Below are positions 52,641-61,242 of a DNA stretch of 64,000 bases, one piece after another (positions within the stretch are counted from its first letter, which is position 1; each line of letters begins with the position of its first letter). Source of the DNA: Nonomuraea typhae. GTDB lineage: Bacteria; Actinomycetota; Actinomycetes; Streptosporangiales; Streptosporangiaceae. Both the position numbers and the translations under genes were made by a program. The notes under the pieces are model-generated. The model worked only from the letters and a program-made list of their open reading frames with translations, was not told where the DNA came from and made no database searches. Where the stretch lies: contig NZ_VRLV01000024.1 of NCBI RefSeq assembly GCF_009760925.1, positions 1 through 64,000 on the forward strand, written 5' to 3'.

Positions 52641-53840
52641 TCAGCACCGCCACGGCGCAGGCGAGCCTCCCCCGACCCAGGCCCCGGTGAGCCCGAAGAC
52701 GGTCGCGGTGGCCCCGGCGCGCAGGTCGCCGAGGCGGGGGCCGCCGGCCACGACGACCATGAAGACGCCCTGCATGCGCCCGCGCATCTCATCCGGCGCG
52801 TGGAGCTGCAGGATCGACTGCCGCCACACCGAGGAGATGACGTCGGCCGCGCCCCCGACGGCCAGGAACGCGACCACCAGCCACAGTGAGTGGACCAGCC
52901 CCGCGGCGACCACGGACATCCCCCAGACGGCGATGACCAGGGTGAGCGCGAGCCCCTGCCGGGTGACCCGGGTGACCCGGCCGGAGAACAGCGCGCCGGT
53001 GACCGAGCCGATGGCCATGGCGGAGTTGAGCCAGCCGAGGACGACCTCGTCGCCGCCGAAGCGGGTGGCGGCCAGCTCGGGGAAGAGCGCCCTGGGCAGG
53101 GCGAAGACCATGGCGATGATGTCCACGACGAACGACATCAGCAGCACGGGCGTGACGAGGATGTAGCGCAGCCCCTCGAGGACCACCTTGGCCCCGGGCT
53201 TGGCGACGCCGCCGGTGGGCGGCAGCGCGGGCAGCCGCAGCGCGGCGTAGAGACCGGCGCTGAACAGCACGGCGTCGATGGCGTAGGCGGCGGCGAAGCC
53301 CGCGGAGGCCAGCATGACGCCGCCGAGCATGGGCCCGGCCACCGCGCCGACGCTGTAGACCAGCGACTGCAGCGCGTTGGCCGCCGGGACCCGCTCGGCG
53401 GGCAGGATCCTCGGGATGATCGCGCCCCTGGTCGGCGAGGTGATGGCGAAACCGGTGGCGTTGACGGCCATCAGGCCGAGCAGCAGATGGACGCTGCGCA
53501 GATCGAGCAGGGCCTGCAGGAGGATCAGCAGCGTGCTGGTCCAGGCGATGAGCGAGCCGATGATGAGCAGCTTGCGGCGGTCCATGACGTCGGCCACCGC
53601 GCCGCCCCACAGGCCGAAGACGACCAGCGGGACGAGGTTGGCCAGGCTGAGGAAGCCCACCCACAACGAGGACTGGGTGAGCACCCAGACCTGCTGGCTG
53701 GCGGCCACGACGGTGACGGCCATGCCGACGTGCGAGACCGCCTGGCCGAACCAGAGGCGCCGGTACGCGGGTGTCTCCAGTGGCCGGGTGTCTACCAGAT
53801 AACGCTTGACCCAATCCCCGATTGCCACAAAGAGGCACAC
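52641..53840 (-). CDS. MFS transporter with a frameshifted C terminus
   Basis: A 399-residue major facilitator of the EntS-like exporter group, with GLWGGAVADVMDRRKLLI, ITSPTRGAIIPRILPAERV and GVFMVVVAGGPRLGDLRAG and about 11 membrane helices. The last helix is broken: after TGAWVGGG the frame shifts and stops at 52641, whereas the next frame continues ACAVAVLIVGLAVPSFRNY to a TAA at 52585-52587. One missing G near 52666-52673 explains it. The start is uncertain (GTG 53840, sharing a base with the pdxH stop, or GTG 53828). If the shift is a sequencing error the gene is 52585-53840. Confidence 0.82.
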   Translation of the reverse strand: MCLFVAIGDWVKRYLVDTRPLETPAYRRLWFGQAVSHVGMAVTVVAASQQVWVLTQSSLWVGFLSLANLVPLVVFGLWGGAVADVMDRRKLLIIGSLIAWTSTLLILLQALLDLRSVHLLLGLMAVNATGFAITSPTRGAIIPRILPAERVPAANALQSLVYSVGAVAGPMLGGVMLASAGFAAAYAIDAVLFSAGLYAALRLPALPPTGGVAKPGAKVVLEGLRYILVTPVLLMSFVVDIIAMVFALPRALFPELAATRFGGDEVVLGWLNSAMAIGSVTGALFSGRVTRVTRQGLALTLVIAVWGMSVVAAGLVHSLWLVVAFLAVGGAADVISSVWRQSILQLHAPDEMRGRMQGVFMVVVAGGPRLGDLRAGATATVFGLTGAWVGGGSPAPWRC

Positions 53841-54481
53841 TAAGGGGCAAGTCTCTCCAACACCCAGCCGGGGTGCCCACGCCGGTAACGCAGCCGGTCA
53901 TGCATGCGGTCCACCTGGCCCTGCCAGAACTCGATCTCCGTCGGCACCACGAGGTACCCACCCCAGAAGTCCGGCACCGGCGGCCGCTCCGGCCACCGCT
54001 CGGCCAGTTCCTCATACCGGCTGTCGAGATCCTCCCGGGAGCGCACCACCGCCGACTGCCGCGACGCCCAGGCGCCGATGCGCGAGCCGTAGGGCCGGGA
54101 GTTGAAGTACTCGGCGGTGCGCTCGTGCGGCAGCCGTACCACGGTGCCCTCGACGCGCACCTGGCGGCGGATCGGATGCCAGGGGAACAGCAGCGAGGCC
54201 CGCGGGTTCTCGGCGAGGTCACGGCCCTTGCGGGACTCGTAGTTGCTGTAGAAGACGAAGCCGTGCTCGTCATAGCCCTTGAGCAGGACCGTCCTGGCGC
54301 TCGGCCGCCCGCCCGCCGAGGCGGTGGCGACGACCATGGCGTTGGGCTCGGGCAGGCCGGCGTCGAGCGCCTCCTGGAACCACACGGCGAACTGGGCGAT
54401 CGGGTCGGCGGCGACGTTGGCTTCGAGCAGCGGCTCGCCCTCGTAGGAGCGGCGCAGCCCTGAGAGAGAGGTGGCGTCCAC
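53840..54481 (-). CDS. pdxH: Pyridoxamine/pyridoxine 5'-phosphate oxidase
   Basis: A 213-residue FMN enzyme converting PNP/PMP to pyridoxal 5'-phosphate. It has FAVWFQEALDAGLPEPNAM, GRPSARTVLLKGYDEHGFVFY (FMN-binding), SNYESRKGRDLAENP, RQVRVEGTVVRL and the C-terminal PdxH block WGGYLVVPTEIEFWQG, DRLRYRR. The GTG at 54481 is the likely start; a GTG at 54517 would add 12 residues. It is divergent from citrate synthase, with 174 bases between them. Confidence 0.93.
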   Translation of the reverse strand: MDATSLSGLRRSYEGEPLLEANVAADPIAQFAVWFQEALDAGLPEPNAMVVATASAGGRPSARTVLLKGYDEHGFVFYSNYESRKGRDLAENPRASLLFPWHPIRRQVRVEGTVVRLPHERTAEYFNSRPYGSRIGAWASRQSAVVRSREDLDSRYEELAERWPERPPVPDFWGGYLVVPTEIEFWQGQVDRMHDRLRYRRGHPGWVLERLAP

Positions 54482-54655
54482 GAGACGGTATTCTTGCGCG
54501 CTTGGTGGCGATCCCACACAACCGCCCCCACCAGCGGTGATTGCGTTTCGGCGTGCCCGAAGACGAAGCACTCGATGGTAGGGGGTTAAATTGACCCGCC
54601 GGTATCTCGACATCAAGGCATTGCCCAACACGGCAAGAAAGGGAGGCGGCCGAGA

Positions 54656-55762
54656 ATGTCCGACTTCAAACCCGGCCTCGAAGGCGTCGTAGCTTTCGAG
54701 ACCGAGATCGCGGAACCGGACAAAGAGGGAGGCGCCCTTCGATACCGGGGCGTCGACATCGAGGAGCTGGTCGGCCGTGTCCCCTTCGGGCACGTCTGGG
54801 GCCTGCTGGTCGACAACAAGTTCCAGCCGGGTCTCCCCCCGGCGGAGCCGTACCCGATCCCCGTTCACTCCGGTGACATCCGCGTAGACGTGCAGAGCGC
54901 GCTGGCCATGCTGGCCCCCGCCTACGGCTTCAAGCCTCTGCTCGACATCGATGACGACCAGGCGCGCGACGACCTCGCCCGCGCCTCGGTCATGGCACTC
55001 TCCTTCGTGGCGCAGTCGGCGCGCGGCCTCGGCCTGCCGATGGTGCCGCAGAGCCGGGTCGACGAGGCCAAGACCATCGTCGAGCGGTTCATGGTCCGCT
55101 GGCGCGGTGAGCCCGATCCCAAGCACGTCAAGGCCATCGACGCGTACTGGACCTCCGCCGCCGAGCACGGCATGAACGCCTCCACGTTCACCGCCCGCGT
55201 CATCGCCTCCACCGGCGCCGACGTGGCCGCCTCGCTCTCCGGCGCCGTGGGCGCCATGTCCGGCCCGCTGCACGGCGGCGCCCCGGCGCGCGTGCTGCAC
55301 ATGATCGAGGGCGTCGAGCAGCTCGGCGACGCCAAGAAGTACGTCCAGAGCGAACTGGACAAGGGCAACCGCCTCATGGGCTTCGGCCACCGGGTCTACC
55401 GGGCCGAGGACCCGCGGGCACGGGTGCTCCGCCGTACCGCCAAGGAGCTCGACGCGCCGCGTTACGAGGTCGCGCAGGCGCTGGAGACGGCGGCCCTGGA
55501 GGAACTGCACGCCCGCAAGCCCGACCGGGTGCTGGCCACCAACGTGGAGTACTGGGCCGCGGTCGTGCTCGACTTCGCCGAGGTTCCCGCCCACATGTTC
55601 ACCTCGATGTTCACCTGCGCCCGCACGGCCGGTTGGGCCGCGCACATCCTGGAGCAGAAGCGCACGGGCAGGCTCGTCCGCCCCAGCGCGAACTACACCG
55701 GCCCGGCCACCCGCCCCCTGAGCGACGTGCCCGGCGCCGGCGAGGTCGTCGGCCTCATCTGA
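54656..55762 (+). CDS. Citrate synthase (CitA/CS2-like)
   Basis: A 368-residue type I citrate synthase, shorter than the usual 430 and of the actinobacterial second-citrate-synthase type. Catalytic His is in SGPLHGGAPARVL, the second His in GFGHRVYRAEDPRARVL, and the catalytic Asp in WAAVVLDFAEVP. An N-terminal GLEGVVAFETEIAEPDK segment identifies this group. It condenses oxaloacetate and acetyl-CoA; a methylcitrate activity is possible. GGGAGG lies 11 bases before the ATG. Confidence 0.93.
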   Translation: MSDFKPGLEGVVAFETEIAEPDKEGGALRYRGVDIEELVGRVPFGHVWGLLVDNKFQPGLPPAEPYPIPVHSGDIRVDVQSALAMLAPAYGFKPLLDIDDDQARDDLARASVMALSFVAQSARGLGLPMVPQSRVDEAKTIVERFMVRWRGEPDPKHVKAIDAYWTSAAEHGMNASTFTARVIASTGADVAASLSGAVGAMSGPLHGGAPARVLHMIEGVEQLGDAKKYVQSELDKGNRLMGFGHRVYRAEDPRARVLRRTAKELDAPRYEVAQALETAALEELHARKPDRVLATNVEYWAAVVLDFAEVPAHMFTSMFTCARTAGWAAHILEQKRTGRLVRPSANYTGPATRPLSDVPGAGEVVGLI

Positions 55763-55770
55763 CTGTGCTC

Positions 55771-55800
55771 GCCGCCCAGGCGCGTCATTGCTTGGGCGGC
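55771..55800. terminator. Bidirectional terminator
   Basis: An 11-base stem (55771-55781 with 55790-55800, one G-U pair) lies between the converging citrate synthase and receptor-fusion genes. The right arm overlaps the last codons of the minus-strand gene. Confidence 0.62.
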
Positions 55801-58232
55801 GGTCCGCAGTTCCCCGTCACCGTGTTCGGGTGACAGACGTGATGGACCTCGATCGGCTGGCCCTCCACGACCGACATGAGCCACACGTCGCGGTCCTGGG
55901 CGTCGTGCTCGGTCGCGTGGCTGGAGAAGCGCACCAGGCCCGTCGCGCCGTCGAAGGACAGCCCCCTCAGGTTGTAGTGGACCGCGGTGCGGAACTCGCC
56001 GACGTGCGCCTGGGCGGCGTCCACCGCCTGCGCCACGGCGTAGGCGGCGTCGTAGCCGAACGAGGCGTGGGCGGTGGAGTAGGTGAGGTTCTGTCCCCAG
56101 CGTTCCAGGTCGCTCCTGGCCTGGTTGTCGCCGAGCCCCCTCCTGACGTCGCTCAACGCCATGAAGGACATGGTCACCGTGTGCCGCGACGGGTCCGGCT
56201 GCACCTCGTTGACGATCTCCCCGGTGATGTCGTCCGAGGCCAGCAACTGGATCCCCGCCTTCTGGCAGGAGCCGCCCCAGGCGCGCTTGAGCGCGTTCAG
56301 GAACTCCGAGCGGCCGGTGTAGTAGACCACCTTCGCCTTCGTCTCGGGCGAGCACGCCTGCGCCATCGCCGGGCCCAGGTCGCCGTCGTTGGTGAAGACG
56401 TGGTCGGAGCTGTCCGGGTAGCGTTCCCTGAAGAGGATCTTCAGCTCCTCGCTGTAGAGGTCGTTCCGCTCCTTCTGCCAGACCACCGCGACCCTCGGCG
56501 CCTTGCCGACCTCGGTGTTCAGCCCCAGGGTCCGCAGCCAGTGGACGGTCGCCACGACCTGGCGCACGTTGGTCATCGCCAGCCGGAACAGGTAGGCCGA
56601 GCGCTCCTTGCCGAGTCCGGCGATCGTCTCCCCGCTGGTGACCGTGCTGACCATCGGCAGGTTGGCCCTGGTCAGCCGCTGGACGGCCAGCCGTACCTCC
56701 TCCCGGCTCCACGCCAGGCCCACCACGGCGGCGATCGTGCGGTCGGACTCGGCCCGCGCGGCGATGCCCTCGGCGGCCAGCTCGGCGCTGAGGAAGTCCT
56801 GCCCGGCGTTGGCGAAGGCCACCCGCAGCTTCCTGTCCTTGCGCTCGTTGTAGCTGTCCTGAAGGGCGCCGATGCCCGCCAGCTCCCCGGCCACCGCCGT
56901 CATCTGGCCGTCCTTGCGCCGGGCGTCCGGCTGGGTCGTCAGGGGTCCCAGGTAGACGACCGTGAACACCTCGGCGCCGAAGGGGATCGCGGCGTTCTGC
57001 CGCTCGATGCGGTCCAGGACCGCCTTCACCCGCGGGTGGGCGCCCATCCGGTCCAGCGGGCCGAAGCCCACGCACTGCTCGGCCACCCGGGTCAGCTCGG
57101 GGCCGCAGCCCGCCGTGGCCAGGACCGCGCCGGTCAGCGGCAGCACCAGGAGCGCCACCACGACCAGCCAGTACAGCAGCGGGCGCACCGGCAGCAGCCG
57201 CGGCGGCCGGTCCTTCGGCGCGTTCGGGTCGGGCCGCGTCGCGTCGGCCACGATGAACGCGCTCGGCTTCACCTGCCGGGCCGCGAGCCGCCATGCGTGC
57301 AGGAGATCGACCAGCTCCGCCTCGTCACCGGCGACGAGCGCGTGGTGGTGCCCGGTCGGCGGCACCCGCGTGGAGGCCACCACCAGCAGCGGCCCCCGCT
57401 GGCCGGTGCGCGACTTGACGCTGTTGAGCAGCTCCAGGAAGCGGCGCCCCGGCGTGCCCGGCTCGGCGCGGCGCAGCTGTAACAACGGGTAGGTGTTGCG
57501 CCCCCAGCCCGGCCACGGGATCACCCGGCGCTGGTATGCCTGGCGCAGATCCTCCAGGAACGCGGTGACCAGCAGCCTTTCGACCAGGTCCGCGGGCGAC
57601 TCGGCGATCCGGACGGCGTACTCGATGACCGACTCTTCCCGCTTCCTGCGCAGATACGGCGCCCTCCTGAACCAGCGGTAGAAGATCGGGCCGCGGATGA
57701 GGAGCAGAGCGTGCACCAGACCGCCTATCAGGGCGACGGCCGCACCCGCTCCCCAGAGAAGCAGGCTGAGGCCGTCCACGAGCTGCTGGAGGCCGTATGC
57801 GGCCAATCCCGAGACCGGGATCCAGGTCGTCAGCGCCCGGCCCACGTAGTCGGCCATGGAGCGGCGCACCCGGTTGCTGCGCGAGCGCTCCTTGCGCCAC
57901 CGGGCCAGCGCCTCGCGGAACTCCTGCCGCTTGGCCACCGGATTCGGCGGCGCCTGCCTGAGCCGCTGCTCCCAGGCCCACAGCACGAACTGGGTCAGGG
58001 GGAAGCGCGGCGGCGGCAGCAGCGTGCCGCGCACCCACGTCGAGAACATGCCCTGGACGCCCGCCAGCCGGTCGACGATCGCGGGGACGTCGGCGAGCGC
58101 GTCGCCGTCCACCTCGGCATGCGGCACCCTGCGGTGGAAGTGCACCACCGTCTCCACGGCCGCGTCCGCGGCGCCCGTGAACACCAGGATCGGCAGATCC
58201 CGTTCCCGCGACAGCGGAGAGGGGCGGCGCAC
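55785..58232 (-). CDS. Receptor fusion protein: degenerate NTPase, membrane helices, type-1 binding domain
   Basis: An 815-residue protein. Residues 12-330 look like a degenerate relative of the P-loop NTPase at 46766: RDLPILVFTGAADAAVET has lost the P-loop Lys/Ser, and GPLLVVASTRVPPTG (280-294) matches that protein's DPLVVVATSPTWVDTG strand. Membrane helices lie at about 136-178 and 352-375. Residues 410-815 form an extracytoplasmic Peripla_BP_6-type receptor (FTVVYLGPLTTQ, AVVGLAWSREEVRLAVQRL, NLPMVSTVTSGE, FGYDAAYAVAQAVDAAQ). The start is GTG 58232. The frame is open 31 codons further upstream with similar coding character but no ATG, GTG or TTG, so the 5' end is uncertain. Not a known ABC component, since no permease is nearby. 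Confidence 0.72.
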   Translation of the reverse strand: MRRPSPLSRERDLPILVFTGAADAAVETVVHFHRRVPHAEVDGDALADVPAIVDRLAGVQGMFSTWVRGTLLPPPRFPLTQFVLWAWEQRLRQAPPNPVAKRQEFREALARWRKERSRSNRVRRSMADYVGRALTTWIPVSGLAAYGLQQLVDGLSLLLWGAGAAVALIGGLVHALLLIRGPIFYRWFRRAPYLRRKREESVIEYAVRIAESPADLVERLLVTAFLEDLRQAYQRRVIPWPGWGRNTYPLLQLRRAEPGTPGRRFLELLNSVKSRTGQRGPLLVVASTRVPPTGHHHALVAGDEAELVDLLHAWRLAARQVKPSAFIVADATRPDPNAPKDRPPRLLPVRPLLYWLVVVALLVLPLTGAVLATAGCGPELTRVAEQCVGFGPLDRMGAHPRVKAVLDRIERQNAAIPFGAEVFTVVYLGPLTTQPDARRKDGQMTAVAGELAGIGALQDSYNERKDRKLRVAFANAGQDFLSAELAAEGIAARAESDRTIAAVVGLAWSREEVRLAVQRLTRANLPMVSTVTSGETIAGLGKERSAYLFRLAMTNVRQVVATVHWLRTLGLNTEVGKAPRVAVVWQKERNDLYSEELKILFRERYPDSSDHVFTNDGDLGPAMAQACSPETKAKVVYYTGRSEFLNALKRAWGGSCQKAGIQLLASDDITGEIVNEVQPDPSRHTVTMSFMALSDVRRGLGDNQARSDLERWGQNLTYSTAHASFGYDAAYAVAQAVDAAQAHVGEFRTAVHYNLRGLSFDGATGLVRFSSHATEHDAQDRDVWLMSVVEGQPIEVHHVCHPNTVTGNCGPPPKQ

Positions 58233-58376
58233 GGCTTCGTCGATGACCTCATACGCACGCGTCAGTGTGGCCTCCGAGATCCGGTCCCAGCGAGCGTACG
58301 ACGATCTCCCCCACCGCGCATCTCACAATTCGGACCCGGTCCGAGTCACCGCAGGCGGCTCAGTACGCTTGGGCAG

Positions 58377-59486
58377 GTGGCTGACATCGTGATTCCCGCT
58401 GACATCAAGCCCGCCGACGGCCGCTTCGGCTGCGGGCCCTCGAAGGTTCGCCCCGAGCAGCTGGCCGCGCTCGCCTCCGCCGGTGCGGGCGTGCTGGGCA
58501 CCTCCCATCGGCAGAAGCCGGTCAAGAGCCTGGTCGGCCGCGTGCGCTCCGGCCTGGCCGACCTCTTCTCGCTGCCCGAGGGCTGCCAGGTCGTGCTGGG
58601 CAACGGCGGCACCACCGCGTTCTGGGACATCGCCGCCTTCGGGCTGGTGCGCGCGAAGTCGCAGCACCTGTCCTTCGGCGAGTTCTCCTCGAAGTTCGGC
58701 GCGGTCGTCAGCAAGGCGCCGTGGCTGGACGCGCCGACGATCGTCAAGTCCGAGGTCGGCACCCACCCCGCGGCGGTCGAGGAGGAGGGCGTGGACGTCT
58801 ACGCCCTGACCCACAACGAGACCTCCACCGGCGTCGCCATGCCGATCAAGCGCGTGGGCGGCGACGACGCGCTGGTGCTCGTGGACGCCACCTCCGGCGC
58901 CGGCGGCCTGCCCGTGGACATCGCCGAGACCGACGTCTACTACTTCGCGCCGCAGAAGAGCTTCGCCTCCGACGGCGGCCTGTGGATCGCCGTCATGTCG
59001 CCGCGCGCCCTGGCCCGCGTCGAGGAGATCGCCGCCTCCGGCCGCTACGTGCCGGAGTTCTTCAGCCTGCCGGTCGCCATCGACAACTCCGGCAAGGACC
59101 AGACCTACAACACGCCCTCGGTCGCCACGCTCTTCCTGCTGGCCGACCAGATCGAGTGGATGAACGCCAACGGCGGCCTGGCCTGGACCACCGCCCGCAC
59201 CGCCGACTCCGCCCAGCGCCTGTACACCTGGGCCGAGAAGGCGTCGTTCGCCACGCCGTTCGCCGCGCCGGAGTTCCGCTCGCAGGTCGTCGGCACGATC
59301 GACTTCAGCGACGACGTGGACGCCGCCGAGGTGGCCAAGACGCTGCGCGCCAACGGCATCGTCGACACCGAGCCGTACCGCAAGCTCGGCCGCAACCAGC
59401 TGCGCGTCGCGATGTTCCCGGCCATCGACCCGGCCGACGTCGAGGCGCTGACGGCCTGCGTCGACTACGTGGTCGAGCGGCTCTGA
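58377..59486 (+). CDS. serC: Phosphoserine aminotransferase
   Basis: A 369-residue PLP enzyme of serine (and PLP) biosynthesis, converting 3-phosphohydroxypyruvate to phosphoserine. It has GRFGCGPSKVRPEQLAAL, GNGGTTAFWDIAAFGL, LTHNETSTGVAMP, VDATSGAGGLPVDI and the PLP lysine in FAPQKSFASDGGLWIA. This matches the actinobacterial SerC subgroup. The GTG start at 58377 has only a weak ribosome-binding site. It overlaps the convergent BlaI-type gene by 22 bases. Confidence 0.95.
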   Translation: MADIVIPADIKPADGRFGCGPSKVRPEQLAALASAGAGVLGTSHRQKPVKSLVGRVRSGLADLFSLPEGCQVVLGNGGTTAFWDIAAFGLVRAKSQHLSFGEFSSKFGAVVSKAPWLDAPTIVKSEVGTHPAAVEEEGVDVYALTHNETSTGVAMPIKRVGGDDALVLVDATSGAGGLPVDIAETDVYYFAPQKSFASDGGLWIAVMSPRALARVEEIAASGRYVPEFFSLPVAIDNSGKDQTYNTPSVATLFLLADQIEWMNANGGLAWTTARTADSAQRLYTWAEKASFATPFAAPEFRSQVVGTIDFSDDVDAAEVAKTLRANGIVDTEPYRKLGRNQLRVAMFPAIDPADVEALTACVDYVVERL

Positions 59487-59848
59487 CCCGTCCTCCTGGA
59501 CAGCTCCTCCAGCAGGGCGAGCGCGTCGGCCTCCTCGACGCTCTGCGCGAACCGCGCCAGCACCGGCAGCCTGTCGGTGCTGGCCGAGAGGGCTTCGAGC
59601 ATGAGCCGGCTGAGGTGCTCGTCCCTGCTGTGCGCCGCCGCGTACCTGAAGGCGTTGCGGTACGGCGTGCGGACCAGCAGCCCTTTCTTCAGCAACCGCT
59701 CGGCCACGGTCTGGACCGTGGTGTAGGCCAGCGCGCGATCCTCGCTGAGCCTGACCAGGACTTCCCTGACGAGCAGCGGTTTGCGGGCGTCCCACAGCAC
59801 GTCCATGATCGCGCGTTCCAGGGATCCCAGTGTTGCCACAGGAAACAT
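59465..59848 (-). CDS. BlaI/MecI/CopY-family transcriptional repressor
   Basis: A 127-residue winged-helix repressor: SLERAIMDVLWDARKPLLVREVLVRL, TTVQTVAERLLKKGLLVR and a C-terminal dimerisation helix (SRDEHLSRLMLEALSAS). Members repress beta-lactamase/penicillin-binding or copper genes and are usually paired with an M56 BlaR-type peptidase. None is adjacent here, so it may act alone. ATG 59848 was chosen; a GTG nine bases later is possible. The 90-base gap to the divergent UPF0114 gene should contain its operator. Confidence 0.9.
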   Translation of the reverse strand: MFPVATLGSLERAIMDVLWDARKPLLVREVLVRLSEDRALAYTTVQTVAERLLKKGLLVRTPYRNAFRYAAAHSRDEHLSRLMLEALSASTDRLPVLARFAQSVEEADALALLEELSRRTGQSRSTT

Positions 59849-59938
59849 TCTTGCCGGAAATCCCCCGTGGCGGCCAGGATCGTGGAAATTCCGTAAAGTT
59901 GTGCGAGAACTGATACGCACGTGACGGGGGTTTACGGA

Positions 59939-60493
59939 GTGACGTCCCTTCCCATGCGGCCCAAGAGCCTGGGATATCTGATGTTCGCCAGCCGCTGGCT
60001 GCAGGTGCCGCTGTACCTCGGCCTCATCGTGGCGCAGGGCGTCTACGTGTGGCAGTTCATGGTCGAGCTGTGGCACCTCATCGGCGACACCTTCACCGGC
60101 CGGACGGGCGTCGAGATCACGGTCATGCTCTCGGTGCTCGGCCTCATCGACGTGGTGATGATCTCCAACCTGCTCATCATGGTGATCGTCGGCGGCTACG
60201 AGACGTTCGTCTCCCGCATCGATCTCAACGACCACCCCGACGAGCCGGAGTGGCTCTCCCACGTCAACGCCAACGTGCTGAAGGTCAAGCTGGCCACCGC
60301 GATCGTCGGCATCTCCTCGGTGCATCTCCTGCAGACCTTCATCAGGGCCGCGGAGATCCCCAACGAGAAGATCATGTGGCAGACCATCATCCACCTGGCG
60401 TTCGTGTTCTCCGCCATCGGCCTGGCGTGGATCGACCGGCTGCTGGTCTCCTCACCGGCCGAGCGCACGCACGCCCAGAAGGCCGTGACCTAG
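59939..60493 (+). CDS. UPF0114 (YqhA-like) membrane protein
   Basis: A 184-residue membrane protein with four helices: FASRWLQVPLYLGLIVAQ, TVMLSVLGLIDVVMISNLLIMVIVGGYETFVSR, VKLATAIVGISSVHLLQTFI and WQTIIHLAFVFSAIGLAWIDRL. This pattern is TIGR00645/UPF0114, function unknown. The GTG at 59939 has GGGGG eight bases upstream; a GTG at 59921 is also in frame. The stop TAG lies in the first unit of a 15-bp tandem repeat. Confidence 0.88.
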   Translation: MTSLPMRPKSLGYLMFASRWLQVPLYLGLIVAQGVYVWQFMVELWHLIGDTFTGRTGVEITVMLSVLGLIDVVMISNLLIMVIVGGYETFVSRIDLNDHPDEPEWLSHVNANVLKVKLATAIVGISSVHLLQTFIRAAEIPNEKIMWQTIIHLAFVFSAIGLAWIDRLLVSSPAERTHAQKAVT

Positions 60494-60533
60494 AAGGCCG
60501 TGACCTAGAAGGCCGTGACCTAGAAGGCCGTGA
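60479..60533. repeat. 15-bp tandem repeat carrying both convergent stop codons
   Basis: Three exact copies of AAGGCCGTGACCTAG plus a 10-base partial copy (60479-60493, 60494-60508, 60509-60523, 60524-60533). The unit is five codons and includes a stop on each strand. The UPF0114 stop is in copy 1 and the rhomboid stop in copy 3, so both converging genes end inside the array. Slippage would only add or remove redundant stop codons. Confidence 0.9.
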
Positions 60534-61128
60534 TCGGTTTCGCGGTACGGCGGCGCAGCACCCAGGCCGCCACCACGCCGGCGATGAGCCCGAACAGGTG
60601 GCCCTGCCAGGAGATGCCGGGCTGGTTGGGCAGGACGCCGAGCAGCATCGAGTAGTAGGCGATGGCCACGCCGGCGGCGATGACGATGTCGAGGATGTTG
60701 CGATCGAAGATCCCGCGTGCCACGACATAGCCGAAATATCCGAAGATCACGCCGCTGGCGCCGACCGCGATGACACCGGGCGAGGTCAGCCACGTGCCGA
60801 GCCCGCCGATGACGATGATCATCAGCGTCGCCGCCAGGAACCTGCCCAGCCCGCGCACCCCCGCCAGGAAGCCCAGGATGAGCAGCGGCAGCGAGTTGGC
60901 CATCAGGTGCCCGAAGCCCACGTGCAGGAACGGCGCGAACAGGATGCCGGCCAGCCCGGAGGGGTCCAGGCCGCGGATGCCGTACTGGTCGAGGTGGAGC
61001 GGGAGCAGGTAGTCGAAGACCTCCAGCGCCCACATGACGGCCAGGACGACCACGAGCAAGATCACGGCGCCCGCCGCCTCGGCGAGCATGCCACGGAAGC
61101 GAGACCGTCCGTCGGGCTGGTCGTTCAT
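60520..61128 (-). CDS. Rhomboid-family intramembrane serine protease
   Basis: A 202-residue membrane protein with six helices and the rhomboid active site: FLHVGFGHLMANSLPLLILG, the serine in AVGASGVIFGYFGY and the histidine in SWQGHLFGLIAGVV. It should cleave transmembrane substrates within the bilayer. It ends within the 15-bp repeat array that also carries the stop of the convergent UPF0114 gene. Confidence 0.93.
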   Translation of the reverse strand: MNDQPDGRSRFRGMLAEAAGAVILLVVVLAVMWALEVFDYLLPLHLDQYGIRGLDPSGLAGILFAPFLHVGFGHLMANSLPLLILGFLAGVRGLGRFLAATLMIIVIGGLGTWLTSPGVIAVGASGVIFGYFGYVVARGIFDRNILDIVIAAGVAIAYYSMLLGVLPNQPGISWQGHLFGLIAGVVAAWVLRRRTAKPITAF

Positions 61129-61242
61129 GCGCGCTCCTGCGGGTCGAATGACTTCTCTTTTACCGTACGCAGGAATTCTCGTGCACGCGCTGAGGAGCCC
61201 CCTTCGCGTTTCCTGCGAATGGGGGCCCTGGGTCCTCCCGCC

